Of a stretch of DNA of 10,133 nucleotides, positions 1 through 6,128 are shown piece by piece (position 1 is the stretch's first letter; each line of letters starts with the position of its first letter). Below the pieces are notes generated by a model, which searched no databases, had not been told where the DNA came from, and saw nothing but the letters and a program-made list of their open reading frames with translations. This stretch comes from JBGQAS01 sp964498605 (GTDB taxonomy: Bacteria; Chloroflexota; Anaerolineae; Anaerolineales; Anaerolineaceae): assembly GCA_964498605.1 (NCBI GenBank), contig CAZCHK010000063.1, positions 1-10,133 of the forward strand, read 5' to 3'. A program made the position numbers and the translations under genes.

Positions 1-494
1 AAATCATACACGCAGTGCGCGTGCACTATGTTGTAAAGCGCTCTCGCCTGCCCGAGGGTGCGGTTCTGACGCGACTTCTCGCGCTCCTCGAGCACCTCCA
101 GCGGGCAGCGGATCGCTATTAGATACGCCGGCAGGTTACTCAGCAGGGAGGCGCACTCCCGCACCCAGCCTTCCTCGTGGAAGACATGATCGGCGATGAC
201 GTTGATGCCCTGCAGCGCCATGTCACGAATGGCGTGATGCATCCCGGAGATGAGCCGGGAGCCGTAGCGCGTGGCATGCACCTCGGCAATGGTATCGTCA
301 GCGTTGTACCTGTAGCTGACCACCTCGGACCACTGCTTCGTGTTCAGATAACGCCAGGGCAGCATCCACAGGAACTTGTCGATACCCATCTCCAGATACG
401 CTTCAGGCGCCAGGTCCTGGAATGACTTGAGGATGCTCGTCTTTCCGGAAGAAGACACGCCGTTGAGGATGAGGATGGTGCCGCTAGGGTTCAA
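1..494 (-). CDS. chloramphenicol phosphotransferase-like P-loop kinase, 3' part missing
   Basis: The reverse strand encodes 164 residues of a small P-loop kinase resembling chloramphenicol 3-O-phosphotransferase (CPT) of Streptomyces. What I see: a Walker A loop NGVSSSGKTS at residues 11-20, MGIDKFL at 36-42 whose Asp39 matches the catalytic Asp of CPT, the family strand NVIADHVF, and the lid-type segment RCPLEVLEERE followed by GQAR and VHAHCVYD. CPT proteins are about 180 residues, so only some 15-20 C-terminal residues lie beyond the left edge. No ATG or GTG fits the N-terminus. The likely start is TTG at 494-492, preceded by GGGGTG inside the last codons of the helicase gene, whose stop lies 7 bp upstream; translational coupling is likely. 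The true substrate is unknown: most relatives in non-producers are annotated by similarity only, and drug resistance should not be assumed. Family call is fairly sure; start moderately sure. Confidence 0.82.
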   Translation of the reverse strand, partial: MNPSGTILILNGVSSSGKTSILKSFQDLAPEAYLEMGIDKFLWMLPWRYLNTKQWSEVVSYRYNADDTIAEVHATRYGSRLISGMHHAIRDMALQGINVIADHVFHEEGWVRECASLLSNLPAYLIAIRCPLEVLEEREKSRQNRTLGQARALYNIVHAHCVYD

Positions 495-501
495 AGGAAT
501 T

Positions 502-2703
502 TCACCCCAGGATCTCCAGGCGCGCCATGGACGCCAGCAGGCGCTTGAAACCGACGGAGGCGAAGTGCACGTCCACCAGCTCCTCGCCAGCCTGCAGGCG
601 CACTTCCACCACCAGCCCCTCGCCCCAGGAGGGGTGCCTGACGCGCAGGCCCGCCTTGAAGCGCGCCTCGACGGGCTTCTCCTCCTCGACACTGCCGGGT
701 CCCTGCGGGAGCTTCCAGGCGCTGAAGGTTTGCGCGCGCGAAGCACGCTCGCGCACCACGCCGTGTTCGTTCTCTCTCCGCACCAGCTCGTCGGGAATGT
801 CCGCCAGGAACTGTGAGGGGATGCTGTAATCGTAGGCGCCGTAGGTGCTGCGCCGCTCGCTGCGAACCAACGTGAGCTGATTCCTGGCGCGGGTGATGCC
901 CACGTAAAACAAGCGCCGCTCCTCTTCCATCTGATCGGGGTCGCCGCGCGAGCGGGAGTGGGGCAGCAGCCCTTCGTCCAACCCGGTGATGAAGACATGG
1001 TCAAACTCCAATCCCTTGGCGGCATGCAGCGTCAGCAGTGTGGGGGCGGTCAGTTTTTCGGGGATGGTGTCCTGATCGGAGACGAGTGCCAGGTTCTCCA
1101 GGTAAGCCGTCAGCCCTGCCTCGCGGTATTCTCCCGCCACCCGGCGCAGCTCGAGGATGTTCTCCCAACGTTCGCGTCCTTCTTCCGAGCCGTCGTCGAG
1201 ATAGACCTGATACCCGGTATCAATAATGATGCGGTCGAACAGCCCGACCAGGTCAAGCTGGTCGCGTCCGTCCACCCACACTTTGAGCATGGCGCCGAAA
1301 TCCATCAGCAGCCCGCCCCCCCGTCCGGAGAACTCGGTGTAGTAGGGACTGTTCAGTCCACGCTGGCCGAGATCGAGGAGGATGCCCCCCGCTGATATGT
1401 CGTGCGCCTGCGCCGAAAGCCGCAGGGCAAGCAGGGTCTTATCCCCGATACCGCGCTGTGGAACATTAATGACGCGTCCCAGGCTGACCTCATCGTCCGG
1501 GTTGCTGACCAGGCGCAGGAAGGCGATCATGTCCTTCACCTCGCGCCGTCCGTAAAAGCGCTGCGCCCCCACCAGGCGGTAGGGCATGCCCAGGCGCAGA
1601 AAAGCCTCTTCCAGAAGGCGGGACTGGGCATTGGTGCGGTACATGATGGCGAACTGCGAGCCTTTTTTGCCTCCCCCGTGCAGCGCCTGATGGATGAAAT
1701 CCACCACGTAAGCTGCCTCGGCGTGATCGTCAACCGCCTCGTAGAGCAGGACGCGGTTGCCGGGTCCGCGCTTTGTGAAGAGGGCTTTGGGGGTGCGCTG
1801 GGTGTTGCGGTCGATGACGGCGCGCGCCACATCCAGCACAGTCTGCGTGGAGCGGTAGTTCTGCTCCAGCAGGATCTTGAGGCAACCCGGGTTGTCTTGC
1901 TCGAATTTGAGCACGTTGCGGTAATCAGCACCGCGCCAGCGGTAGATGGACTGATCTTCGTCACCAACAACGAAGAGGTTGCCGTGCTTGCGCGCCAGCA
2001 GCTTGATCAGCTCGTACTGAGCCAGGTTGGTATCCTGGAACTCGTCCACCAGCACGTGCTCAAAGCGCTGGCTGTAAGATTCCAGCACGTCTGGGTGATC
2101 CACCAGCAGCCTGACGGCGTTGAGGAGCAGGTCGTCGAAGTCCATCGCGTTGCAATCGATGAGGGCTTTCTGGTAGTGCTTGTAGACGCGGCGCACCACT
2201 TCATCGCGGTAGCCGCGCGAGGGCATGTCTTCGGGGAGGAGCAGGTTGTTCTTGGCGGAGGAGATGAGGCCGTGGATGACAGCAGGCTTGTGCAGCTTGT
2301 CATCGATGTTGAGCTCCTTGATGGCACGTTTGATGATGGTGGACTGGTCGTCCTCGTCAAAGATCACAAAATTGGATTTGAAGGGGAGCAGGGCGCTTTC
2401 GCGGCGCAGGATGCGGGCGCACATGGCGTGGAAGGTGCCCAGCCACAAACCCTCCAGGGGAATTTCCAGCATGGCGCGGACGCGCTCGCCCATTTCACGG
2501 GCGGCTTTGTTGGTGAAGGTGACCGCCAGGAGGTTGTAGGGAGGCACGCGCTTTTCAGCCAGCAGCCAGGCGACGCGGCGGGTGAGCACGCGCGTTTTGC
2601 CCGAGCCGGGCCCCGCCAGGACAAGAACCTGTCCAGCGGGGGCAGTGACGGCCTGCAGCTGCTGAGGGTTGAGGTCAGAGAGGGGTTGGGCAGCGGGTGA
2701 CAT
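502..2703 (-). CDS. pcrA: PcrA/UvrD-type SF1A DNA helicase
   Basis: A complete 733-residue superfamily 1A 3'-5' DNA helicase, acting in the cytoplasm in nucleotide-excision and mismatch repair, clearing of replication blocks and, through its tail, contact with RNA polymerase. All motifs are present: Q motif LNPQQLQAV (11-19), Walker A GPGSGKT (31-37), motif Ia TFTNKAA (62-68), motif II DEFQDTN (220-226), motif III GDEDQSIYRWRGA (247-259), motif IV QNYRST (281-286), motif V LHAAKGLEF (559-567) and motif VI with YVGITRA (600-606). Residues 682-733 (RHPSWGEG, then GFKRLLA) match the Tudor-like C-terminal domain of PcrA, which favours PcrA over Rep. Length is normal for the family. The ATG at 2703 has no Shine-Dalgarno sequence, and a -10-like TACAAT lies only 9 nt upstream, so the mRNA may be leaderless. 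The kinase gene follows directly. Confidence 0.97.
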   Translation of the reverse strand: MSPAAQPLSDLNPQQLQAVTAPAGQVLVLAGPGSGKTRVLTRRVAWLLAEKRVPPYNLLAVTFTNKAAREMGERVRAMLEIPLEGLWLGTFHAMCARILRRESALLPFKSNFVIFDEDDQSTIIKRAIKELNIDDKLHKPAVIHGLISSAKNNLLLPEDMPSRGYRDEVVRRVYKHYQKALIDCNAMDFDDLLLNAVRLLVDHPDVLESYSQRFEHVLVDEFQDTNLAQYELIKLLARKHGNLFVVGDEDQSIYRWRGADYRNVLKFEQDNPGCLKILLEQNYRSTQTVLDVARAVIDRNTQRTPKALFTKRGPGNRVLLYEAVDDHAEAAYVVDFIHQALHGGGKKGSQFAIMYRTNAQSRLLEEAFLRLGMPYRLVGAQRFYGRREVKDMIAFLRLVSNPDDEVSLGRVINVPQRGIGDKTLLALRLSAQAHDISAGGILLDLGQRGLNSPYYTEFSGRGGGLLMDFGAMLKVWVDGRDQLDLVGLFDRIIIDTGYQVYLDDGSEEGRERWENILELRRVAGEYREAGLTAYLENLALVSDQDTIPEKLTAPTLLTLHAAKGLEFDHVFITGLDEGLLPHSRSRGDPDQMEEERRLFYVGITRARNQLTLVRSERRSTYGAYDYSIPSQFLADIPDELVRRENEHGVVRERASRAQTFSAWKLPQGPGSVEEEKPVEARFKAGLRVRHPSWGEGLVVEVRLQAGEELVDVHFASVGFKRLLASMARLEILG

Positions 2704-2712
2704 GGGAAAGTA

Positions 2713-2718
2713 ATTGTA
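2713..2718 (-). promoter_or_regulatory. candidate -10 box of pcrA (TACAAT), leaderless arrangement
   Basis: On the minus strand TACAAT is separated from the pcrA ATG by 9 nt. Transcription starting 6-8 nt after a -10 box would leave at most a few leader bases, and the bases between (TACTTTCCC) hold no Shine-Dalgarno. I find no recognisable -35 at 15-19 bp, so the call rests on the hexamer and its position. Confidence 0.35.
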
Positions 2719-2758
2719 TCGTAAATGACTCCAAAGACGCGGATTTTTAAGGCAGCGC

Positions 2759-2788
2759 TTGCACCGAGCCGTATAATGTTATTAAAAT
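2759..2788 (+). promoter_or_regulatory. candidate promoter of the small membrane protein gene
   Basis: TTGCAC at 2759-2764 and TAAAAT at 2783-2788 are spaced by 18 bp, which fits a sigma70-type promoter. A perfect TATAAT at 2772-2777 lies within the spacer but has no -35 at the right distance. Either would give a leader of roughly 110-130 nt before the ATG at 2908. Confidence 0.4.
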
Positions 2789-2853
2789 CATTTCTTCAGA
2801 GCACTCATTCAGCTTCCATAACCATCCATCGCGAATCAATCACTCCTGCCTGT

Positions 2854-2869
2854 TGTCTGGCATCAGACA
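2854..2869 (+). repeat. short perfect inverted repeat in the leader (TGTCTG-gcat-CAGACA)
   Basis: A 6-bp stem with a 4-nt loop lies in the presumed leader of the membrane protein gene, ending 23 nt before its AAAGGAG site. It has no run of T after it, so it is not a terminator. It could be an operator dyad, a weak RNA hairpin, or chance. Confidence 0.3.
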
Positions 2870-2907
2870 TGAGGCCGAATAGAATGCGTTAGAAAGGAGC
2901 GTGTGAC

Positions 2908-3339
2908 ATGAAACCCAGAGGATTTTGGGCAACCTTTGCTTTCATAGGTGTTGTTTCGGGGATTGGATTTGCTTTTCTGCTTTCGCTGTTCTACTCCTTC
3001 ACCACCGGTCAATCTTTCATTGACCTGTTCATTAACTTCGGCCTCCTGGCAGGTTTGGGCTTCGGCCTGCTGTTCGGCTTCGTGATGGCATTCCTGCTAA
3101 AAGCCGAAAGCGTGGTCCTGCCTGTGCGCGACCCTGTCGAATTCAATAAGATGTGCAGCTATGCCATGAACGAACTGCATTACACACCTGCCGGACAGGT
3201 CGGTCAGACCCTCACCTTCAAACCAACCTTCCAGGCGGGAATCCTGGGCTGGAACATCATCGTGCAGGTGGAGGCGGATCGAGCCACATTCACCGGACCA
3301 AAAATGCTCATCAAAAAACTGCACCGCTGGATCCGTTAG
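2908..3339 (+). CDS. small membrane protein, two TM helices plus C-terminal domain, unknown function
   Basis: A 143-residue protein that I do not recognise as a named family. Two hydrophobic, glycine-rich helices are visible at about 7-30 and 38-64, joined by a short polar loop containing TTGQS. From residue 70 to the end follows a soluble stretch with one predicted helix (about 75-90) and several beta-type segments, such as TLTFKPTF and WNIIVQV, ending in a basic tail KKLHRWIR. The N-terminus carries two positive residues before the first helix and the second helix is followed by Lys, so both ends are probably cytoplasmic and the short loop outside. The start is firm: AAAGGAG at 2893-2899 lies 8 nt before the ATG. 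It stands alone, divergent from pcrA and convergent with the phosphatase gene. The pattern resembles small membrane-anchored proteins with a compact cytoplasmic sensor-like domain, but this is inference only. Confidence 0.82.
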   Translation: MKPRGFWATFAFIGVVSGIGFAFLLSLFYSFTTGQSFIDLFINFGLLAGLGFGLLFGFVMAFLLKAESVVLPVRDPVEFNKMCSYAMNELHYTPAGQVGQTLTFKPTFQAGILGWNIIVQVEADRATFTGPKMLIKKLHRWIR

Positions 3340-3553
3340 CTCCACCGCGCCTTCTATTTCTGGGATTTGGGTATTCTCTCCTGAAAAGTGATCCTGTCAG
3401 GCAGGAAAGGGAAAATGGCCCCCTGCCTCCTCTTCTTATGCAGCCATACTGAAGCTAAACACGACAGCCAATCAGCCCCCTTTTCAATCCAGAAGAAGGG
3501 AGTACCCCCTCCAGATAATTACCCCTGTAAACGACACCTCCAGGATAGGTCTT
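3340..3553. other. convergent intergenic gap with no recognised element
   Basis: This 214-bp stretch lies between two genes that face each other. I see only weak dyads, for example TCCTG-tcagg-CAGGA near 3390, with no T-run on either strand, so no intrinsic terminator can be called although one would be expected here. No convincing short gene with a ribosome site is visible. Confidence 0.5.
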
Positions 3554-4324
3554 CTATCTCCTTAACCCTTCCAGTATCTTCGGGTGCAGCGAGGGATTGG
3601 CAGTGACCAGGGCGTAGGGGGGAGAAAAATAATCCGCCCCGCCTTTCATGTCGCTGACCACGGCGCCGGCTTCGCAGGCAAGCAGGATGCCCGCGGCGAT
3701 GTCCCAAGGCTTGATGCCCAGCTCCCAGTAGCCATCCAGCCTGCCTGCCGCCACATAGGCCAGGTCCAGCGCGGCTGATCCCAGACGCCGCACGCCCCGG
3801 GTGCGCTGGGCGAACCAGCCAAAGTGATCGAGGTTGTTGACCAAGTTGGTGCGGATGTCGTAGGGAAAGCCGGTCACCAGCAGCGAACGGATCAGCTCGG
3901 TGGTGTGTGAAACGCGGATGGGATTGCCGTTGAGCCATGCGCCTTTGCCGCGCTCGGCAGAGAAGAGCTCGTCGCGCATGGGGTCGTAGACCACCGCCAG
4001 GGTCAGGTCGCCGCGTACCTGGTAAGCGATTGAAACTGTGAAGATGGGAATGCCATGGGCATAGTTGATCGTGCCGTCCAGCGGATCGATGTACCAGCAG
4101 TTGGCGCTGGTACCGGGTGTCGTCCCACTCTCCTCGGATACGAGCGTTGCCAGCGGATCACTCCTGCGCACCTCGCCCAGCAAGAAATCCTCCGAGGCGC
4201 GGTCCATCTCGGTGACCAGGTCGATCTCGGATTTAAAGTGAACATCGTGCTGCCTGCCAAAACCATCTTTGAGGATCCTGCCAGCTTGAATCGCGATGGA
4301 TTTTATGAATGCCAGATCGATCAT
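3554..4324 (-). CDS. suhB: inositol monophosphatase family protein (SuhB-like)
   Basis: A 256-residue Mg2+-dependent, Li+-sensitive-type sugar-phosphate phosphatase fold. Metal-binding motifs are intact: SEESG around 63-67 with Glu65, motif A DPLDGTINYAHG starting at Asp80 (Asp80, Asp83), and motif B WDIAAG at 207-212 with Asp208. Family members hydrolyse myo-inositol 1-phosphate, and relatives act on fructose-1,6-bisphosphate, histidinol phosphate or PAP; the precise substrate cannot be read here. E. coli SuhB also works in rRNA antitermination, which cannot be assumed. An upstream in-frame ATG at 4426 would add 34 low-complexity residues, but a TATAAT at 4363-4358 falls inside that extension, and the conserved domain begins right at the ATG at 4324, which has AAAGAG 5 nt before it. 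I therefore chose 4324. The gene symbol is by family resemblance only. Confidence 0.92.
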   Translation of the reverse strand: MIDLAFIKSIAIQAGRILKDGFGRQHDVHFKSEIDLVTEMDRASEDFLLGEVRRSDPLATLVSEESGTTPGTSANCWYIDPLDGTINYAHGIPIFTVSIAYQVRGDLTLAVVYDPMRDELFSAERGKGAWLNGNPIRVSHTTELIRSLLVTGFPYDIRTNLVNNLDHFGWFAQRTRGVRRLGSAALDLAYVAAGRLDGYWELGIKPWDIAAGILLACEAGAVVSDMKGGADYFSPPYALVTANPSLHPKILEGLRR

Positions 4325-4357
4325 AGGAGCTCTTTTCTTTGAAATGATTGAGGCACT

Positions 4358-4363
4358 ATTATA
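4358..4363 (-). promoter_or_regulatory. -10 box (TATAAT) for the SuhB-like gene
   Basis: A perfect minus-strand TATAAT would start transcription near 4351, about 27 nt before the chosen ATG. No good -35 is seen at 16-18 bp. Its position argues against the longer reading frame starting at 4426. Confidence 0.5.
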
Positions 4364-4430
4364 GTCTTTTTTATCCAGCGGGATGGAATACGTAGAGAAT
4401 TGACTGCTGGGGTTGAAAGAGGCCAAAGAA

Positions 4431-4459
4431 TTGCTTTGCGAGCATTAAATTCCTATAAT
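4431..4459 (+). promoter_or_regulatory. sigma70-type promoter of the lipoprotein cluster
   Basis: TTGCTT at 4431-4436, a 17-bp spacer and a perfect TATAAT at 4454-4459 form the best promoter in the window. Transcription would start near 4466, giving a leader of about 22 nt with AGAGGAGA at 4475-4482 before the ATG at 4488. The upstream in-frame ATG at 4458 overlaps the -10 box and so cannot be the start from this promoter. Confidence 0.75.
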
Positions 4460-4487
4460 GAATAAAAGGTGCACAGAGGAGAACATA

Positions 4488-5267
4488 ATGAAACAGACAG
4501 CACTGTTTTTTATGCTGGTTTTGGTGTCAGGCTGCACGCTGCCGGGACCCTCCTTCGCCGACTCCACCCCACCCGCGCAAGACCTTCCGCTTGCAGGCGA
4601 GGCAACCTCCACCTGGAAGGCTGAATCCGGCTGCGACAACCTGTACTACCCGGTCACCGCCGGCGCCTACTGGCAGTACTCAGTCCACAGTTCTACCATC
4701 GGTAATTATGATCTGACCCGCGTCATCCACTCGGTGAATGAAAGCGGCTTCACTGTGCAGAGCCATGACAGCAGCGGCACCATCGTTTTGGATCGCTGGG
4801 GCTGTGACAGTGGCGACCTGCGGGATCTGGAACTGCCCGGTGGCCCGGCCGGTGCGGTGGCCGCCGCAGGTGTATCTGGAACACTTACGAGCATCAACAA
4901 TCAGGGCGTCACGCTGCCGGCCCTGATCCACGCGGGAGACTCCTGGTCCCAGGAGATGGACCTGGTCGGTGATATTGAGATCGAGGGCAGCCTTTTTCCC
5001 GTGACGGACGCATCGTACACCATCAACTACCAGGCTATTGGAATGGAAGAAGTGGCTGTCCCCGCAGGTTCCTTTCTTGCCCTCAGGATTGAGGAGAGGT
5101 TGTTCTACGATATGACGGTCAAAATCGAAGGCATCGAGGTACCTGTCCAATCCGGTGCTGATTTGACCCTGTGGTACGCGCCCGGCGTGGGGCTGGTGCG
5201 TGCTGACAGCACGAACGATCTTGGAGGTACCGAGATCATAGAACTTGTGAACTATATCTTTGATTGA
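4488..5267 (+). CDS. predicted lipoprotein A, first of a tandem pair
   Basis: A 259-residue exported protein of unknown function. The N-terminus MKQ plus a hydrophobic segment ends in a lipobox V-S-G-C at 13-16, so Cys16 should be lipid-modified by Lgt and freed by signal peptidase II. A Pro/Ser/Thr-rich linker reaches about residue 45. The mature domain looks all-beta: YYPVTAGAYWQYSV (53-66), alternating strands, YTINYQAIGMEEVAVPAGSF (177-196), then LWYAPGVGLVRAD (228-240). Cys49 and Cys106 are both kept in the next protein and could form a disulfide. The aromatic YPV...YWQY start and WYAPGVGLV end recall secreted beta domains annotated only as hypothetical lipoproteins. The start at 4488 is preferred over 4458 because the earlier ATG lies within the -10 box. 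It is followed by its paralogue 51 bp downstream. Confidence 0.88.
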   Translation: MKQTALFFMLVLVSGCTLPGPSFADSTPPAQDLPLAGEATSTWKAESGCDNLYYPVTAGAYWQYSVHSSTIGNYDLTRVIHSVNESGFTVQSHDSSGTIVLDRWGCDSGDLRDLELPGGPAGAVAAAGVSGTLTSINNQGVTLPALIHAGDSWSQEMDLVGDIEIEGSLFPVTDASYTINYQAIGMEEVAVPAGSFLALRIEERLFYDMTVKIEGIEVPVQSGADLTLWYAPGVGLVRADSTNDLGGTEIIELVNYIFD

Positions 5268-5289
5268 ATGCCTGCTTAATTATAATTAA
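5260..5289 (+). promoter_or_regulatory. possible internal promoter with a 14-bp perfect palindrome
   Basis: TTAATTATAATTAA at 5276-5289 is an exact palindrome that contains TATAAT (5281-5286). TTGATT at 5260-5265 lies 15 bp upstream, or TTTGAT at 5259-5264 lies 16 bp upstream, so it may act as a second start point for lipoprotein B, perhaps under a dimeric repressor. The AT-rich dyad might also be chance. Confidence 0.4.
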
Positions 5290-5318
5290 TACCAAATTCA
5301 CTTCATCGCGGAGGAAAA

Positions 5319-6107
5319 ATGAAAAGTTTCGTCGAAGCCTTGCTTGTCATCAGCCTGTTTCTTCTGTTGGGATGCTCTACGCCAACCGCTGCCACCACCA
5401 TGCCAACACCCTCTGAGCCTATCAATGGCACACCTGTATCCCCGGAACCCACCATCGGCACACCGGAAGCCTGCCGCAATCCACTCTACCCGGTGCGCGC
5501 CAACGGCTACTGGCGCTACGCCGTTCAAAGCATCGATATCGGCAGCTACGACATCACCCACACCATCAACGCTGTCAGCGAAAGCGGCTTCAGCGTCACG
5601 CTTGTTTACAGCACCGGCCTCAGCGTCACCCAGAACTGGACCTGCAGCGGTGGGGATTTGCTGGTGATGGACGCCCCCGGCGGTGCGTCAGGCTCGCTGG
5701 TCTCCTCGCAGACTTTCACCGAGTTCCACTCGGATGAGAACAGCGGTGTTACCCTTCCATGTAGTGTGGCTGAAGGGGATATGTGGGAGCAGGACATGCG
5801 CGCTTCCAGTCAGGTCAGCCTGCCAGATGGCATGTCTGGCAGCGGGGAGGGCTGGTACAACGCCTCCTACCAGGCCATGGGCAGGGAGACGGTCACCGTT
5901 CCCGCCGGCACTTTCGACGCGCTGGTCATCATGGTCTACCCGGTCTTCGACCTGACCGTCAGCGTGGATGGGATGGAGATTCCGGTACCGGTGGAGATGA
6001 TGGGCATGCTGTGGTACGCTGAGGGTGTAGGCCTGGTCAAGAGTGAGATCAACAGCACCATGGGCGGTAGTGAGACGCTTGAGCTGACCTCGTATTTTCT
6101 ACCGTAG
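5319..6107 (+). CDS. predicted lipoprotein B, paralogue of the preceding protein
   Basis: A 262-residue exported lipoprotein. The signal peptide ends in lipobox L-L-G-C at 16-19, so Cys19 is the expected lipid site, followed by a Thr/Pro/Ser linker to about residue 50. The mature domain aligns along its whole length with lipoprotein A: LYPVRANGYWRYAV (56-69) with YYPVTAGAYWQYSV, SYQAMGRETVTVPAGTFDAL (183-202) with its YQAIGMEEVAVPAG stretch, and LWYAEGVGLVKSE (231-243) with LWYAPGVGLVRAD. Two cysteines, Cys52 and Cys109, match those of A, and Cys148 is extra. This is a tandem duplication that has diverged well. GGAGG at 5310-5314 lies 4 nt before the ATG. The next gene starts 21 bp downstream. 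No enzymatic residues stand out, so binding or structural roles are more likely than catalysis, which is inference. Confidence 0.88.
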   Translation: MKSFVEALLVISLFLLLGCSTPTAATTMPTPSEPINGTPVSPEPTIGTPEACRNPLYPVRANGYWRYAVQSIDIGSYDITHTINAVSESGFSVTLVYSTGLSVTQNWTCSGGDLLVMDAPGGASGSLVSSQTFTEFHSDENSGVTLPCSVAEGDMWEQDMRASSQVSLPDGMSGSGEGWYNASYQAMGRETVTVPAGTFDALVIMVYPVFDLTVSVDGMEIPVPVEMMGMLWYAEGVGLVKSEINSTMGGSETLELTSYFLP

Positions 6108-6128
6108 GCGCTTTGCCGGGAGGGAGAT

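Noticed and set aside
1..494. Reading the CPT-like kinase as an antibiotic resistance gene
   Set aside because: Family resemblance alone does not show drug activity, and there is no mobile element or resistance context nearby.
1402..2700. A 432-codon open frame on the plus strand opposite pcrA
   Set aside because: It is the antisense of a helicase with all motifs intact, its composition is Val/Gly/His-rich noise, and it has no ribosome site.
3544..3558. GATAG-gtctt-CTATC hairpin at the stop of the SuhB-like gene
   Set aside because: Only 5 bp and no T-run, so it is not a credible terminator.
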